Below, piece by piece: positions 26,962 to 40,800 of a stretch of 64,000 nt of DNA. Both the position numbers and the translations under genes were made by a program. The stretch spans positions 13,740,079 to 13,804,078 of the forward strand of contig CM044955.1 of the NCBI GenBank assembly GCA_024516035.1. Reading direction: 5' to 3'. The notes below the pieces were generated by a model. The model worked only from the letters and a program-made list of their open reading frames with translations. It was not told the origin of the DNA and searched no databases. Position 1 is the first letter of the stretch, and each line of letters begins with the position of its first letter. This DNA comes from Bactericera cockerelli. Taxonomy: Eukaryota > Arthropoda > Insecta > Hemiptera > Triozidae.

Positions 26962-29900
26962 ATGTATACTTCAGATCAGTTCCCAGTATCCAAAAAGCAA
27001 AGCAACAAAGACAACAAGATTTACTGCAGCCTCCTTCAATAGCAGCTCAAATTTGATGGCAATTGTAGATCAAAATGGACTGGTGTTCATTTTAGACCTG
27101 GTGAATCAAATGTTAGTAATTTTTACTTCCCTTTTTGATAATTTTTCATGTAAATAATTTGAAGATAAAGCACTTGGCTTTTATAAGTTCTACTAAAAAC
27201 TTTTAGAATTTCATTAATTTTACAGCTGCGGGAAAAAAACTGCAATATGTTATGGAACTAATAAGCACAAATTTTCTGCATTTCAGGTATTGGCAAGTCC
27301 CATCTATTGGTTACTGCTCATTTATCAAGTTTTGTGATTTTTCATCCAGAGAATTGATGATTTCTGACGAAAAAAATGCTGTTAGTTTTGTACATGTTGG
27401 TAAGTTTAAATTGATGATAGCCAAGTTGGAAAATGAACAGGCATTTACTAGTTGGTATATAAAAAAAATGTTCTTGAAACTGGCCTTAGTAGCTTAATCA
27501 TCAAGAAAACGGCCATTTATAGTTTTAGGAAAATGGGTTTGTGTAATTATGACCTTACACTTGTGATTAACACAAATATAATTCAATATAAAGATGAACA
27601 TAAACCTTTAAAAAAAAACAAAATATTCCTTTCAACTGAATATTCACATTATGATGGTGGTTTTACCCTACAAATCAGCTACTCAAATTAACCTCAACTA
27701 TCCTGGGTTTTGCTGGGAATAGCAAGCATCACAAGGGTTCTAGTTTTAATGATCACCCATCCAAACTTCAGTGACAGAATTCTTGTTGTATTCAACTTGC
27801 CATCAAAGCTGGTTTATAATAACCTTACTTAATTCAAGTATTCCTTTGACAATTAATATATGGAATCAAGAAAAAATACCTTTATTTAATTTCAATTTCT
27901 TCAACAGATGAAGCTGTTGTTACTAGAAAATTGGAGGGACACATTCACCCTGTAAAGTTCATTTCTTCTACTAATGACAACAAATTCTTGATGACCTCAT
28001 CTCTATATGAGACCATCATTTGGAATCTGGAGACAAACAAACCAAAACATAGACTCTGCTTGGGCAAGAAAATAGCAATTAAAATTGTAAGTGTATAATT
28101 TTCGTAGTTTTTTTCTACTTATTTTATTTTTTACCCTTAAGATAAAAAAAATGTGCAGTTTCATTATGTCATCAATTCAATGATAGATATTCAAATAACA
28201 ACAATTAAAGAGAAAAAAATATCACCAATATTTGAGAGGTTAAATTTAATTAGATCAAAACTTCAACCTTGCAGGTACATTATTAAAATAAATGTTTATT
28301 AATTTTAATTATTTATTTAGAAACTCTTCATTAGTAGAACACATATACAGACAAATAATGGTAAAAATTAAATATAAAAATTGACAATATTAAAAATATA
28401 AACAAGAAAAAAAATGAACAAAATATATTTTTTTTTTTTTTTTTTAAAGGATGAGTGTTTCACAGCCCTTTTTGTTTCGTAGCCATGAAACAGGAGCTAC
28501 TGTAGACGCTTGTGGTCTGTGTTGTAGCCTGCCCATCCCGTAGTATGCCTCCCCTCTGATGGGCGAGAAGTGACACAATACTTCCCATTTAGGTGCTGGG
28601 TCAACACGAGCGCACCGGAAGGTATCCCTTACAAACAACTGTAACCAAATTTTGAATACAAATTTTTGTCGGCGCGGGGTTTCGAACCCGGGACCTTCCG
28701 CATGGCAAGCGAGTGCTTAACCACTAAGCTATTCGTGCGCTACATAATATACATAATATGTCCTAACTAAAAGGGGTTTTAAAGTAAAGTTAATTGAGTA
28801 CTAAATAGTCCTACATCAGCATTATATTATTTATCTAATTTATACATCTATATATTTGTCATAATTTTCCAGTTGAATCTCAATATGTTCTTCCACAGAT
28901 AACATTTTTACCTCAATCAAACAATATCATAGCTAGCTTCCAAGATGACTCTCTCAGTGTTTGGAGTTTCAAAACATTTGACTGTCTGCACCACTTCATT
29001 CCCAATGACTGGAAGGGGCATCATTTGAAGAGCATTGCGTTTACGAGGTACAGTCTTTTTTTTAGTAAGAAGGAAAAAAGTAACTGGTCAAGTGGTTAAC
29101 GCGCTAGTCTGGTAATTCAGGTAGCATAGGGATCCGTTCGTTAGAATCCCACCCAGCGCATGAATTTTTCCTCATTAATTTGAGTTTGTGACCCACATAA
29201 TAATAAGACTCTGAGAGTTAGGTGGTAGAAAATGCTTTGAGCATTAACCTCGCCTAGTGGCTACCCTCCACTGAAGAGTATTATTATTATAAACAAAGTC
29301 CTTGAAGCATAACATGTTTCTAATACCAACCCTATGACTTCTGTTAACAATAATAATTGTAAATAGATAAACACCAAATAAATATTCACACTGTTGAAGC
29401 TATGTTGTAGTTGCAGCGTTGCGGCCAGGCCTGCGGCATTACCTTTAAGAGAGCACATTTGTTAAACCTGTGGTCACATCTACCCAGCCTGAGTGGGGCT
29501 GGGAATAGCCAGTATCACGAGAGTACAAATTTAAATCTTCATCTATCCAAGTCCTAACTTCACTAGACGTTGCTTAACTTCCGTGACAGAACGAGAACTG
29601 ATGTATTCAACGTTCCATTGTCACTGGCTATTATTTAAATCTGTAAAACTTCTCGTTTCAGAAACAGCAAGTTGATGGCCATAGGAGGTGTGGACACTTA
29701 CATTACCTTGTTTCACATGGAGACATGGTGTCTGCACAAGCGAATCCCATTGCCTATTCAGATATCTCATGTGAAGTTTCTGACATTCCTTGATCATAAG
29801 GTACTTCTATGATTTTTTCTTTTGTTTTTATATCTATGAATAATGCGTTGAGAAAAAACCAATCGCATTATTCTTTGCGATTCGTAGTCACCGTGGCAGA

Positions 29901-31886
29901 GTGAGTTAGCGCGCTAGGCATTGCACGCACGGTGACCTGTGTTCAATCCCCGGCGTGGATTTTTTCTGCTCTGTACTTGGGTGTTCGGGGTCCATTCATA
30001 CCTCGTGAGGAAAAATGAGTAGCTGCTTTAATGTGAGCAGCGACCATTGGCGGAATTATAGGCAAAAATAAGATATTAGGATAATAAAGATATGGAAAAG
30101 TCCTATCATTCTGCGCTACCCACTAAAATTGTGATATAATAACACAAATAAACACATTTATCCATTTATTTATTTTTATTATTCTACTACTAAGAGCCAC
30201 AAGGTCAAAACAGATCTAATAAAGGTCGCGGTGTCGTAATTGAAACTTCTCTTGTAGGACTGCAACCAGTTTTTAATAATAAAAAGAGCCAAATTATAAA
30301 ATCAGACATAACATTGATTGGCCCTTCTCTTGTAAATTTCATTACATGTTTGTACTATTCCAGAGAACGGAGGGTAAAACCCCCGTCTCAAATTACCAAG
30401 AAGTTAAAGAGGCGTTAGGCAAATAATTATTCGCCCTTTTGTATTTTCCATTACTAGGTTGTGAATTTTGTAATATTCTTGCAAATGGAGGGTAAACCCC
30501 CCGTCTAAAATGAACTAAATGAAGACATTGCCGAAGGCATTATCACCACCCTTGATCAGGCTTTGTTTATATTTATTTCTTAACTTATTCTTATTACCAT
30601 ATTCATTGTATATAAAATACAAAAACGAACACAATACTTGCGATTTCTATTATTAGAAATTTCTCGGAAGAAAAATGTAAATAAAACTTGATCCAATTGT
30701 TTATAAATGTAGAGACCTCGAGCAAATAATAAGTCGTATTTTATTCAACATTGTCTGTGTCTTCAGATCCTCATAATCCTGACAGGACCAGGAGAGTTAT
30801 ACTTTCTCGATATTGAACTAGGAGCTGTGATATCATCCAACTATTGCACCTCTCACTCTACCAGCACTATTTGTAAGTCAACATCAGCTGAATCTCTTTT
30901 ATATTATTTTTCGCTTTTTTTTTCTTCTTTTACTGTGTCTTATCCCGCTTAAGCTAGGTCGACGTTGTTCAAGGTTGCTTGGTTTTGACACATTTTTACA
31001 GCTGGATGCCTTTCCTAACGCTAACGATTCTATTTGATTTAACGTCCTGGATTAGGACGGGGGTTTTACCCTCCATTCGCTGAGAAACTTACCAGCTACC
31101 CACATTAACCTCACCCAGCCTGGGTAGGCTGGGTGAGGTTAATGACTGTAGAACTTCTTTTTTCTTCTTTTACTCTGTCTTATCCCGCTTAAGCTAGATC
31201 GACGTTGTTCAAGGTTGCTTGGTTTTGACACATTTTTACAGCTGGATGCCTTTCCTAACGCTAACGATTCTATTTGATTTAACGTCCTGGATTAGGACGG
31301 GGGTTTTACCCTCCATTCGCTGAGAAACTTACCAGCTACCCACATTAACCTCACCCAGCCTGGGTAGGCTGGGTGAGGTTAATGACTGTAGAACTTCAGA
31401 CTTTAGAAATACCCTTAGAGTATAGTGGAAGGTAACCACTAGGCAAAGTTAAAGTCCTATGCACTTTCTACCACCTGCTTTTATAATAGAAGGAGAACAT
31501 TTTGGATTGGGATGATTGCTATATACCTACAAATTTCTATTAAAAATATAGACCAGTGAGGAACAAACCTGGGCAATTAAAATTATAAAATTCTTTTTCT
31601 CACATTCTAGAGATGAAAAATCTGAGAACATGGCAATTCTTGTTTTTATGAAACAGAAAGTGAATAAATATTATTTGCTTCCCCCCTTTTCCCGCCAGAC
31701 ACCCTGGCATCCAGTGCAGACGCCAAGCACATCGCTTGCTCTCTGTACAGCGGGGAAGTGCTTCTGTTTCATTCCGACTTGCTGCTCAGTGTGAAACCCA
31801 GTGCAACAGTCAAGTGGAAGTCACCTGGGAAGAAGAAACAGTTGAGACAGGCCCAGGAGAGTGAAATGCGTGCGGTCACTCAAAAG
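26962..31886 (+). CDS. TBC1D31: TBC1D31 WD-repeat exons (seven)
   Basis: Seven exons encode WD-type blades. Examples are FNSSSNLMAIVDQNGLVFIL, LEGHIHPVKFISSTNDNKFL followed by TIIWNLET, and DDSLSVWSFKTFDCLHHF. Strand-end W/F-D/N-L patterns recur about every 40 residues. The second exon uses donor GTAAGT; the first appears to use GTTAGT, which gives the correct Met at the junction. The last of these exons ends in a Lys-rich linker (KSPGKKKQLRQAQ) before the TBC domain. The third-exon acceptor AACAG follows a weak pyrimidine tract. Confidence 0.9.
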
Positions 31887-34800
31887 GTGAGGGAGATGCT
31901 TGTGAAAAAATTATATGATGTTTAAAAAAACGCTAACACAAAAAAAAAAAAAAATGTTTGATTAGAGCCAATTCACTGTAATAAAGCAACTTTGAGAGAG
32001 GTTAATTTCGTGGGTGATGTTATAACTTATAACTCAATAGAAATGGGTGTATCCGGTTTGTGAGTTTCCATTCAATCAGGATAAATATTTCATATTCGAT
32101 GTTAAAAAAACACATAAAACAAAATATGATAAAAAAAAGTTTAATAATAGCAATTGTAGCCAAATATCTCTTGAAATTTCGGTCACAATTAGACGTTATT
32201 ATTTACAAAAACAATTAATTTTCATTATTACAAGTAGGTATATGGCAGTTTTATTTTTTTAAAGGAATAATAAATTTTGAGTAATCTTTCTGATTAATAA
32301 CGTTAGCTGTTTCGTGATCGAAAATTTAATTCAATATGGACGAGATAAGGAAACTAAATAAAAAATTCCATCATCTGTATGATGAAATAATGAGAAACCC
32401 ACTGCCTGTTTATGAGGAAAATCCGTCGTTGAAACAATTTGAGCAGTGGTCAAAGATGGCCCAATTCACTGATGAGACAGAACCCTGCTTTTACGATTTT
32501 GACGGAACCTTCTCCACCGATGACCTTTATCTGGTGGTGCCCAATTCAACTATTAAAAGGGTTTCGGGACCCAACTCACTCAATTTAATCGAGGAAACTA
32601 GCAAAGTTATTGAATTCAATGAAACCGAAATGACGGAGAACTATTTGGTTGAAAATGAGTACGAGGAGCATTTCTTTAAGAGTGGACATGATTTGACCTT
32701 GGAGAGTCTGATCAAGCAAGACAATGAAAACCTGGAAAGAAAAAAAGATGAATTAGAATGTAAACTGACTCAAATACGAGAAAACTACCTCGATAATCTA
32801 GTGAAGATGGAAATAGAAAATATTAAAATGGGAAACATGCGGGAGAAGTTCAAAGTTAAAGCCGCTGAGAAGTCTTGTAAAACAAACGAATTGGAATTGA
32901 GAAGAACAGACAGCTTGGAGCAAAGAATTGAAAGGTTCAATGAACTCACACAAATTATAAAGGAAGAAAAGGAACAGGAAGACAGAGTTCACAGAGAGTA
33001 CAGACACCTGAAAGCTATTCTGAAACAGACGGAACATAAATACAAAGCCCTCTATAACTCGCTCGAAAATAAGCGCTCAAAGATTCCACAACTGTTGAAA
33101 CAGCATAAAATAAAAGACCAGATAGTGAAAGCAAATCAAGCCAAACTAAAAGATCTCAGAAAACTGTTACGTGACATTTCGTCGATGGAGGAAAAAACCA
33201 AAAACGAATTACTGAAGGAACAATCCAAACTCATCAAGCCCCTAGCAGAGTTGTCAGAGCTTGAAAAGAAAAAGAAAAAACTTCAAGAGGCAGCAAAGAA
33301 AAGGGCAGAATCGGCATGTCAACTTTTAGCCTCCAAAGTATTTAGTCAAGAAAATAGTCAACTGTGATAGCGAGAACTGTGATTTAAATTAAAAAATCTA
33401 TATCTAAAAATGGATGTCTGTTTTTTTTTTTGTACTAGGGCTGATGATTTGAATTGAGTACATGGGTGCTCGAGTATTTTTTTTAGTACTCGAGTAGTAT
33501 CAGCACCAGTTTTCTCTTTAAAAAAATGGTTCAATGTCATTTATTACAGCAGTTACTTAACTTTTAAACCACAAAAAATTACTTTCAAGCTACGAGTAAA
33601 ATAGGAGAACTAGCTTTGGTGCCAGACTTTTGAGTGGTAGATTATCCTGTTCTTCAAGTCACTATAAGCCAGCGTCGATGGCACTGAATACACCAGTTCT
33701 CATTCTGTCACTGAAGTTAAGCAACGTCCATCCAGGTTAGGACTTGGATGGATGACTATGCAAATTCAAACCCTCGTCATACTTGCTATTCCCTGTCCAA
33801 ACTCAGACTGTATCAGGTTAATGTGAGTAGCTGATTTTTGAGTTTCCAGCGAATGGAGGGTTAAAAACCCATCGTGATATGACCATGTAGTTGAAATTTT
33901 TGGTTAAATAACAAAGAAAAAAATGTTTATATTTGTGTCAATCACAAGTGTGATGTCATAATTATACTAACCCATTTTCCTAAAACTATAAATTTTATTG
34001 TCTTGAACCAACAATCTCCAAGTCAAGAATCTGCTTTCTCAATAATTAAGCTACTTAGGCTAGTTTCAAAAACATTTTTTTTTTTAAATACCAACTAGTC
34101 AATGTCCGTTCACTATAGAATTTCATCATTAAGTCAGTCAACATATTTGTGTTTATCACTTTCGTGATATCAAAACTACTCAAACACGCTCTACTAAATC
34201 TACGCTGAAGTAATGCGAAAGCGGTTCCAGAACATAACTACCTCTTTAAAAAAATATACGTTGAAACCGACCTCTAGGTTACAAGTCCGCCTTATCGATG
34301 AAGCTACTGACGTCGGTTAACTACCTTTTTGAAAGAAAAAAAAATCTACGCTGAAACCGGGACTTGAACCACCGACCTCCAGGTCACAAGTCCGCCGCCT
34401 TAGCGATCAAGCTACTGAGGTCGGTTTGAATTTCATCATTCTTTCAGATCTCGGATGTCCTGGACATCCACCGTCTTCGTCCCCTGCTCAAACAGTTCGG
34501 TGAGTACCCCGCCAAGTTTCGGCCCCTGGTTTGGAAAACCGTCCTGAAAATCCCTCACAACTCGGAGGCGTACAAAATCCTCACCTCCAAACCCGAACAT
34601 CTGGCGTGCAAGGAAATCGACAAGAAATATCCCCTCAAGAATACGTGTCTTCTGAATGCTTTAAAGCGGTAAGTGAATGTTAAAATAATGGATAAAATCC
34701 CAATAGGATAGGTACCATTGGGCTCAAAATAATGGACTTGAAAAATATAAATTCATGTCAAAAAAATTGAAGAAAAAAAAATGTATGTTACCATGCAATG

Positions 34801-37800
34801 GCCAGCCGTACTCCAAAGCAGGCAACATAGCATTGAAAACTCTCTCCCTAACTTTGTCAATACCAAATTTTAAGTAACTCACTAAAAAATAATAATAATA
34901 ATACTCTTAAGTGGAAGATATAACCACCAGGCGAGGTTAATGCTCAAAGCATTTTCTTTCATCTAATCCTCCAGAGTATTTTTTTAGAATTATGTGATCA
35001 CATATTCAAATAAATAAATATTAATACCCATGTGTCATCGATTTACTATAATTTTAAATTGGTAAAAAACTTGAAATTTCACTTAAAGGTTACTATCTTG
35101 TCTCGCTAACTGGAACCCCCTCTTCAGTCTCGTCACGTTTCTACCAGAGTTTGTATTCCCGTTTGTTATGCTGCTCAGAAATGACCCCTGCTCCTTGTTT
35201 GAAATCGCCGCTTCAATTATAGGTAAGAATCTAGGTTGGTTGGTTGGTTGAGAGGATTGTGATCCTGTAGATCGTGGGTTTGAAGGGCTAGAAGTTGTTT
35301 TTGAATAGTTTTTTTTTTTTTTTACTCGTTGATCAGAACTATTTTTTGAACAATATAAGTAGTTTTTGAATAGTTGATCACTATTCAATGACTTCACACC
35401 AAATACTACGATATACCAAAAGAGATGGTTAGGTTACATGTCCACCACCTGAAGCCCCGTTCCCACCAGCATCGCGTAGCAAGCAGTTTTTTACTGCATG
35501 CTCCTAGTGGCAGTACATTTTATATGAGAGTATTCCCATTCAAAAATTAATTTTGAGTGGGTAACAGACTTGTTTTCAAAGGATAAAGCCATAGTCAATC
35601 CTATTCAAGAGTTTGAAAGATTATATTCTTAAATCGTCCCTGACGGTCCCTATAGGACGGGACCGATGCGATGAGATGTTGAGTGATGACGTCAGTGGGT
35701 AACAGACCTATTTCTAATGGCTAGTGCTAGTGGGTTAAACCAGACAAGGAAAAACGCTTGCATACGAGTCTGCAACCATTGGGACATTTTCATTTTTATA
35801 ATTTAATATTTCGTTACATAATTTCGTTACATAATTTCGTCACATAATTTCGTTACATAATTTCGTTACATAATTTTGGTTATGTGCCAGAGCAAAGACA
35901 TGAAAATGTCAATTTAATATTTCGTTACATAATTTCGTTACATAATTTCGTTACATAATTTCGTTACATAATTTTGGTTATGTGCCAGAGCAAAGACATG
36001 AAAATGTCAAAAAAGTCTGCTAGGCGCAGCTAATGGAAACGGGCTCTTGGGGATCAAACTGCTGAGGTCCGTGAAAACAGGTATGCTGTGATGTTATTAA
36101 TCTTCTTGTTTATCGACCTCAGTGCTTTAACAACTGTTACTTAAAAGTTTTGCTGGGGGACGTTAAACAGGGAGAAGGCCAGTGTCTCGCTAGAGGACTA
36201 TAAACAGAGAACAGACTAGCCAAACCTTACAAGGCAGGCTAGCTTGCAGTTTCCTAAAGGTTTAATGGCTTATAAAGAAAAGTCCAAGTTCTCACGATGG
36301 TTGATAACTCAAAGAAATATGTGGTTCAGGACGGGCCAACTTTGAAATAAAGTTGACTGGAGACCATCACTCACCACCCCAGCTGTAGCCAAGCTGGCTA
36401 CAACAACAACAACAACTAATAGGTAGGACATTATTGTTATTTTCTTTTTTTACTTATTTATTTTGTCATTTGTTTGTTTTTTTTTCCTATTCTTAATTTT
36501 ATACTGTTACCATTGTACTTTGTCCTCCTAATAAAGCTTACAAAAAAAAACTAATACCTATGATTCCAGTGAGCTACTGCCAGCACTGGTTCGAGTACTT
36601 CCCGTTTCCCCCCATCAACACACTGGCCCTGGTGGAGAATATTCTGGCCCACCGGGATCCCGCCCTGCTAGAACACTACTGCAACATAGGCCTCACCTCC
36701 AATGTGTACGCCTGGCTGCTGCTCCAGTCTGCCTTCTCAGAGGTAAACATTTTTTTACTTCCGACCACACAGTCTAAAGATATTGTAAAGTCTTGTCATC
36801 TTTTTTTGTAAAAAGTCCTCACGATGGTTGATCGCACAAAGAAACATGTGGTTCAGTACGGTCAGAAATCTTGTCTAACGTATATTCCATCTTTGGGGTT
36901 TCTTGGAAATTTCGGGGGGGGGGGGGGGGGGGGTTTTGGGGACAAACCCCCCTGGCACAGCCGCCACCTCCTCCCAAAAAGAACAGAAAGACATGACCAT
37001 TCCCCAGTACGGATGCCCAGCATTTCATCTGGAAGCCTTTGTCATTTACCTAGCCTCCTTGTATGAACAACAGTGGTGTTAAATTTCGAAATTATCTCAT
37101 GTTTCCGCCCCTGTCGTACGAAAACAGGATCAAACCCTTAACACGTTCAGCGCCTTTAAACCATATGGGGGCTTTTTTTAGAAATAGAGCTGGGTCCGAA
37201 AACCCTATTTGGGTTTGTCTTTTTTATTGTTTATTTTGACTGTTTTTATTGACTGGTACCATAAACCCTCCTGGAGGTTTTGAAAGATGAGAAGAGTTTC
37301 TGTACACTAAACTCCTATAGGGCTTTTATTTCAATGTATATCTTATGGAATTATGATTGTCCTGGAATAGAGCTACAACTTGATACTTGTCAATTTGTAA
37401 GAACATGTCAATTTTGGCTGAACAAGGTTGGCACAGAACAGTAAGTCATATAAAATATTGTGGCGATGAATGTGATAACCGGCCTAGCTATCTGGCCAAT
37501 TTCTAAAAGGTTTAAAGATGGTTGAAACAGATAAAAAAAGCCAAAAGTCTTCAAGATGATTTTTCCCCGGATCAAATCACTCAGATGAATACTGTGGGCT
37601 TGGTCAAGCTGAGAATAGTTGTGTCACACAACTTGTATGTAACAATTATTTTAAAAATATTAAAAGAGACATAACACAATGAAACTATGGATGTATGGTT
37701 TTATTTGTGGTGAAACACAAAGCCTTATCACAAATTCTGTGAGTGAAACACAAGCAACATTACTAAGAGCCTCCTTCACTTTTTCGAATTATTCTATTAC

Positions 37801-40800
37801 ATTAATTTCTTTTTACTCTGGCAATGCCGCCACTGGTCGTTATTCATACAACTAACTACTCATTTTTCCTCACGAGGTATAAGTGGACCCCGAACATCCA
37901 AGTAGAGAGCAGAAAAATTCCTGCCCCGCTGGGGTTCGAACCCAGGTCTTCCTGAGTGCAATGCCTAGCGCGCTAACTCACTCTTCCACGGTGACTACTT
38001 AACACACTGAAGCTATTATCTACTGACCCAGCCAGAGACCATGAGAACAATTCGTTGTAGCTTACATCGCTACTATAATAATAATAATTCCGTGTCCGTG
38101 AGATAGGTATCACCTAAGTCACGGTGGTGAGAGTATCAGATGGACGCCTAGATTCAATGTCTAGGTTCCTTTCATGTCCATCGCTACTACAACAACAACA
38201 ACAACTGATGTTTCCTGAATTTCCTTTCAAGGTGTTGAACGAAAGCCAGTGGCCAATCCTGTGGGACCACGTCCTGACGAATGAGCCCTGGTTTCTGCTG
38301 ATGCTGGTGGTGGCGTTCAACATTCAGTGCAGGACCGTGCTGATGACTCTGGATAATGTCGAACTCGTTGAGGTAACATTTTTCTATAAAATAAATACAA
38401 CTATATAATATACCTACCTAGAACTCATTGAGGTGAGAATAATAATAATAGTCTTCAGTGGAAGGTACCACCAGGCGAGGTTAATGCTCAAAACATTTTC
38501 TTCCCCCTAACGCTTAGAGTCTTCTTATAATGTGGTCACATACTCAAACAATTGAGAAAAAATCCATGCATTGGGTGGGATTTGAATCAACGGATCCCTA
38601 CGCTACCTCGATCACCAGACAAAGCCTTAACCACTTGACTACCAATGCATGGATACAATTCCTTCTGAATCATCAACTCCGTGGAATTCAAATCAACGGA
38701 TCCCTACGCTACCTGGAATACCAGACTAACACCTTAACCACTTGACACCAATATACGGATACAATTCCTTCTGAATCATCTCTCATAATGAACAGTTAAA
38801 AATTTAAATAAGAATGAACGGGAAAAAGAGAGTGAAAATAAAGTGATGGGTTGTCTTATCGTGTCTTAGAACAAACACCATAGGAGGTGCAAGTCAGCTT
38901 CGATGGCACGTTGTATACACACCAGTTCTCATCCAATCACTGAAGTTAAGCAACGTTCAGCGAGGATGAGTCATCATTCAAATTCAAATCTACGTGATGC
39001 TGGCTATTCCTGGTTCATCCCAGGCTGGGTTAGGTTAATGTGGGTAGCTGGTGTAAGTTTCCAGTGAATGGAGGTTAAAACCCCCGTTTCGAATGACCTA
39101 GATGTTAAAGAGACGTGACCTGGATGTTAAGCAACAACGAAAAAGACATCCAAGGCACTTTGTTCTTGGGGTGTGGGATTTCCATCCACCTGCAATTAAT
39201 CTGTTTGAGGTTAATAATTTTCAATGAACTTGAAAAGAGAAAATCATAAATGAAAGTTAAAAATACTTTAATGAATGTGTTTCTTTGTGTTATTCATTCA
39301 CAACTTTAGTGGGTAGAACTATAGGACTTTTTTCTTTTCCTTGAATATCGAAATATTTTATCACGATGCCCCCACTGATCGCTGCTTCAGCTACTCATTT
39401 CTCACGAGGTATGAATGGACCTCGTAGCATCTAAAGTCAGAGCCAAAAATTCCGACTCCACTGGTATTCGAATCCAGGTCACCGTGCGTGCAAGCTACCC
39501 ACTAATAATAATAAGTCCGTGTCCGTGAGAGAGGTATTAATACCTAAATCACGGTGGTGAGAGGATTATATGGACGCCCAGATTCAATGTCTAGGCTCCT
39601 TTCATGTCCATTGATTCTATTTGGTTTTAACGTCCTGACTTGAGGTGGACAGGACGGTGGTTTTACCCTCCATTCGCTGGGAATCGTACCAGCTACCCAC
39701 ATGAACCTCACCCAGCCTGGGTAGGACCGGAATTGCCAGCTTCATATGTTCGGAGGGAACAGAATTTTCTGTGCGAAAAGTCTGCTCCAACCGGGAATCG
39801 AACTCAGGATCTCTGGACTACGGGCAGTAGTCACAACCGTTACGCCACGGAGGCTGGTAAACCCACTCGGCCGCGGTGACTACTGAAAGTAAAAAAAAAA
39901 ATCTTTAACATCCCCATTGTAAAACATTATAAATGTAAATACAAATAAAAAATAAATTAAAAATATAAATAAATTACATCCCCATTACAGAAGTTCTTCC
40001 ACTCCCAGAACGCCTTGGACGTTCAGAAGCTCCTCAAGCTGGCGTATGAAACAGACGCCCTCGTCCCCAGCGACATTCACCCCCGGCAGTACTACCGCCC
40101 CGTGACGCCCCTGCTAGCAGGCGCCCTGTACCAACCCTTTGAGGAGTACCCCAAGTTCGTGGTGGACTACCAGGTGAGAGGTCGGGGGTTCGAACCCGAG
40201 CAGTCACCGTGGCCGAGTAGTGTTTATTATTTTTTATTTTAATACATGACAAATAAATGGTTCAAATATAAATAACAATGACAGTTTAAATAATTCATAA
40301 TATTTTAACTGAACTTAAGTTAGGAAGATGGGTTTTGGATGGAAGAGATTGCCTAAGGCAATAACCCCGCCCTTTAGTTAGGACATATATTATTAGGATG
40401 TATATATTTATTTATTTTTTCTTTATTTTTTTCTTCTATTATATTGTATTTTAATTTGTAATTATTTGTATTGTAAATAATACGTCCTATCAATAAAGTG
40501 TAAATAAATAAATAAAACTTATGCCAGTTTCTTTTTGCTGTCGTCATCCCACACTAAGGGCCACACCTATGAAGTATGGTCCTTGTATCGTGGGTGGTCC
40601 TTGTGTAATAATTATAATAATATCGCCTTATACTGCCCGACTAGGACTAATGAGGCCCAGTATTCCAGCAGTAAGTCCAAGATGTATTATTATTATACAT
40701 CATACATTGCTCTGTTCTTGAAATATAAGCAAAATTCAGAAAATGGGTCCTCTTTTCACCTCAACTGAACCCCCTTTACACCCCCTAACTCCGGTTTCTC

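Noticed and set aside
35083..35397. Reverse 104-codon frame
   Set aside because: Antisense shadow of the TBC1D31 exon 35089-35222 running into the intron.
37138..37500. Third TTAA-type element
   Set aside because: Only one possible end (TTAACACGTTCAGCGCC) was seen; no matching inverted end.
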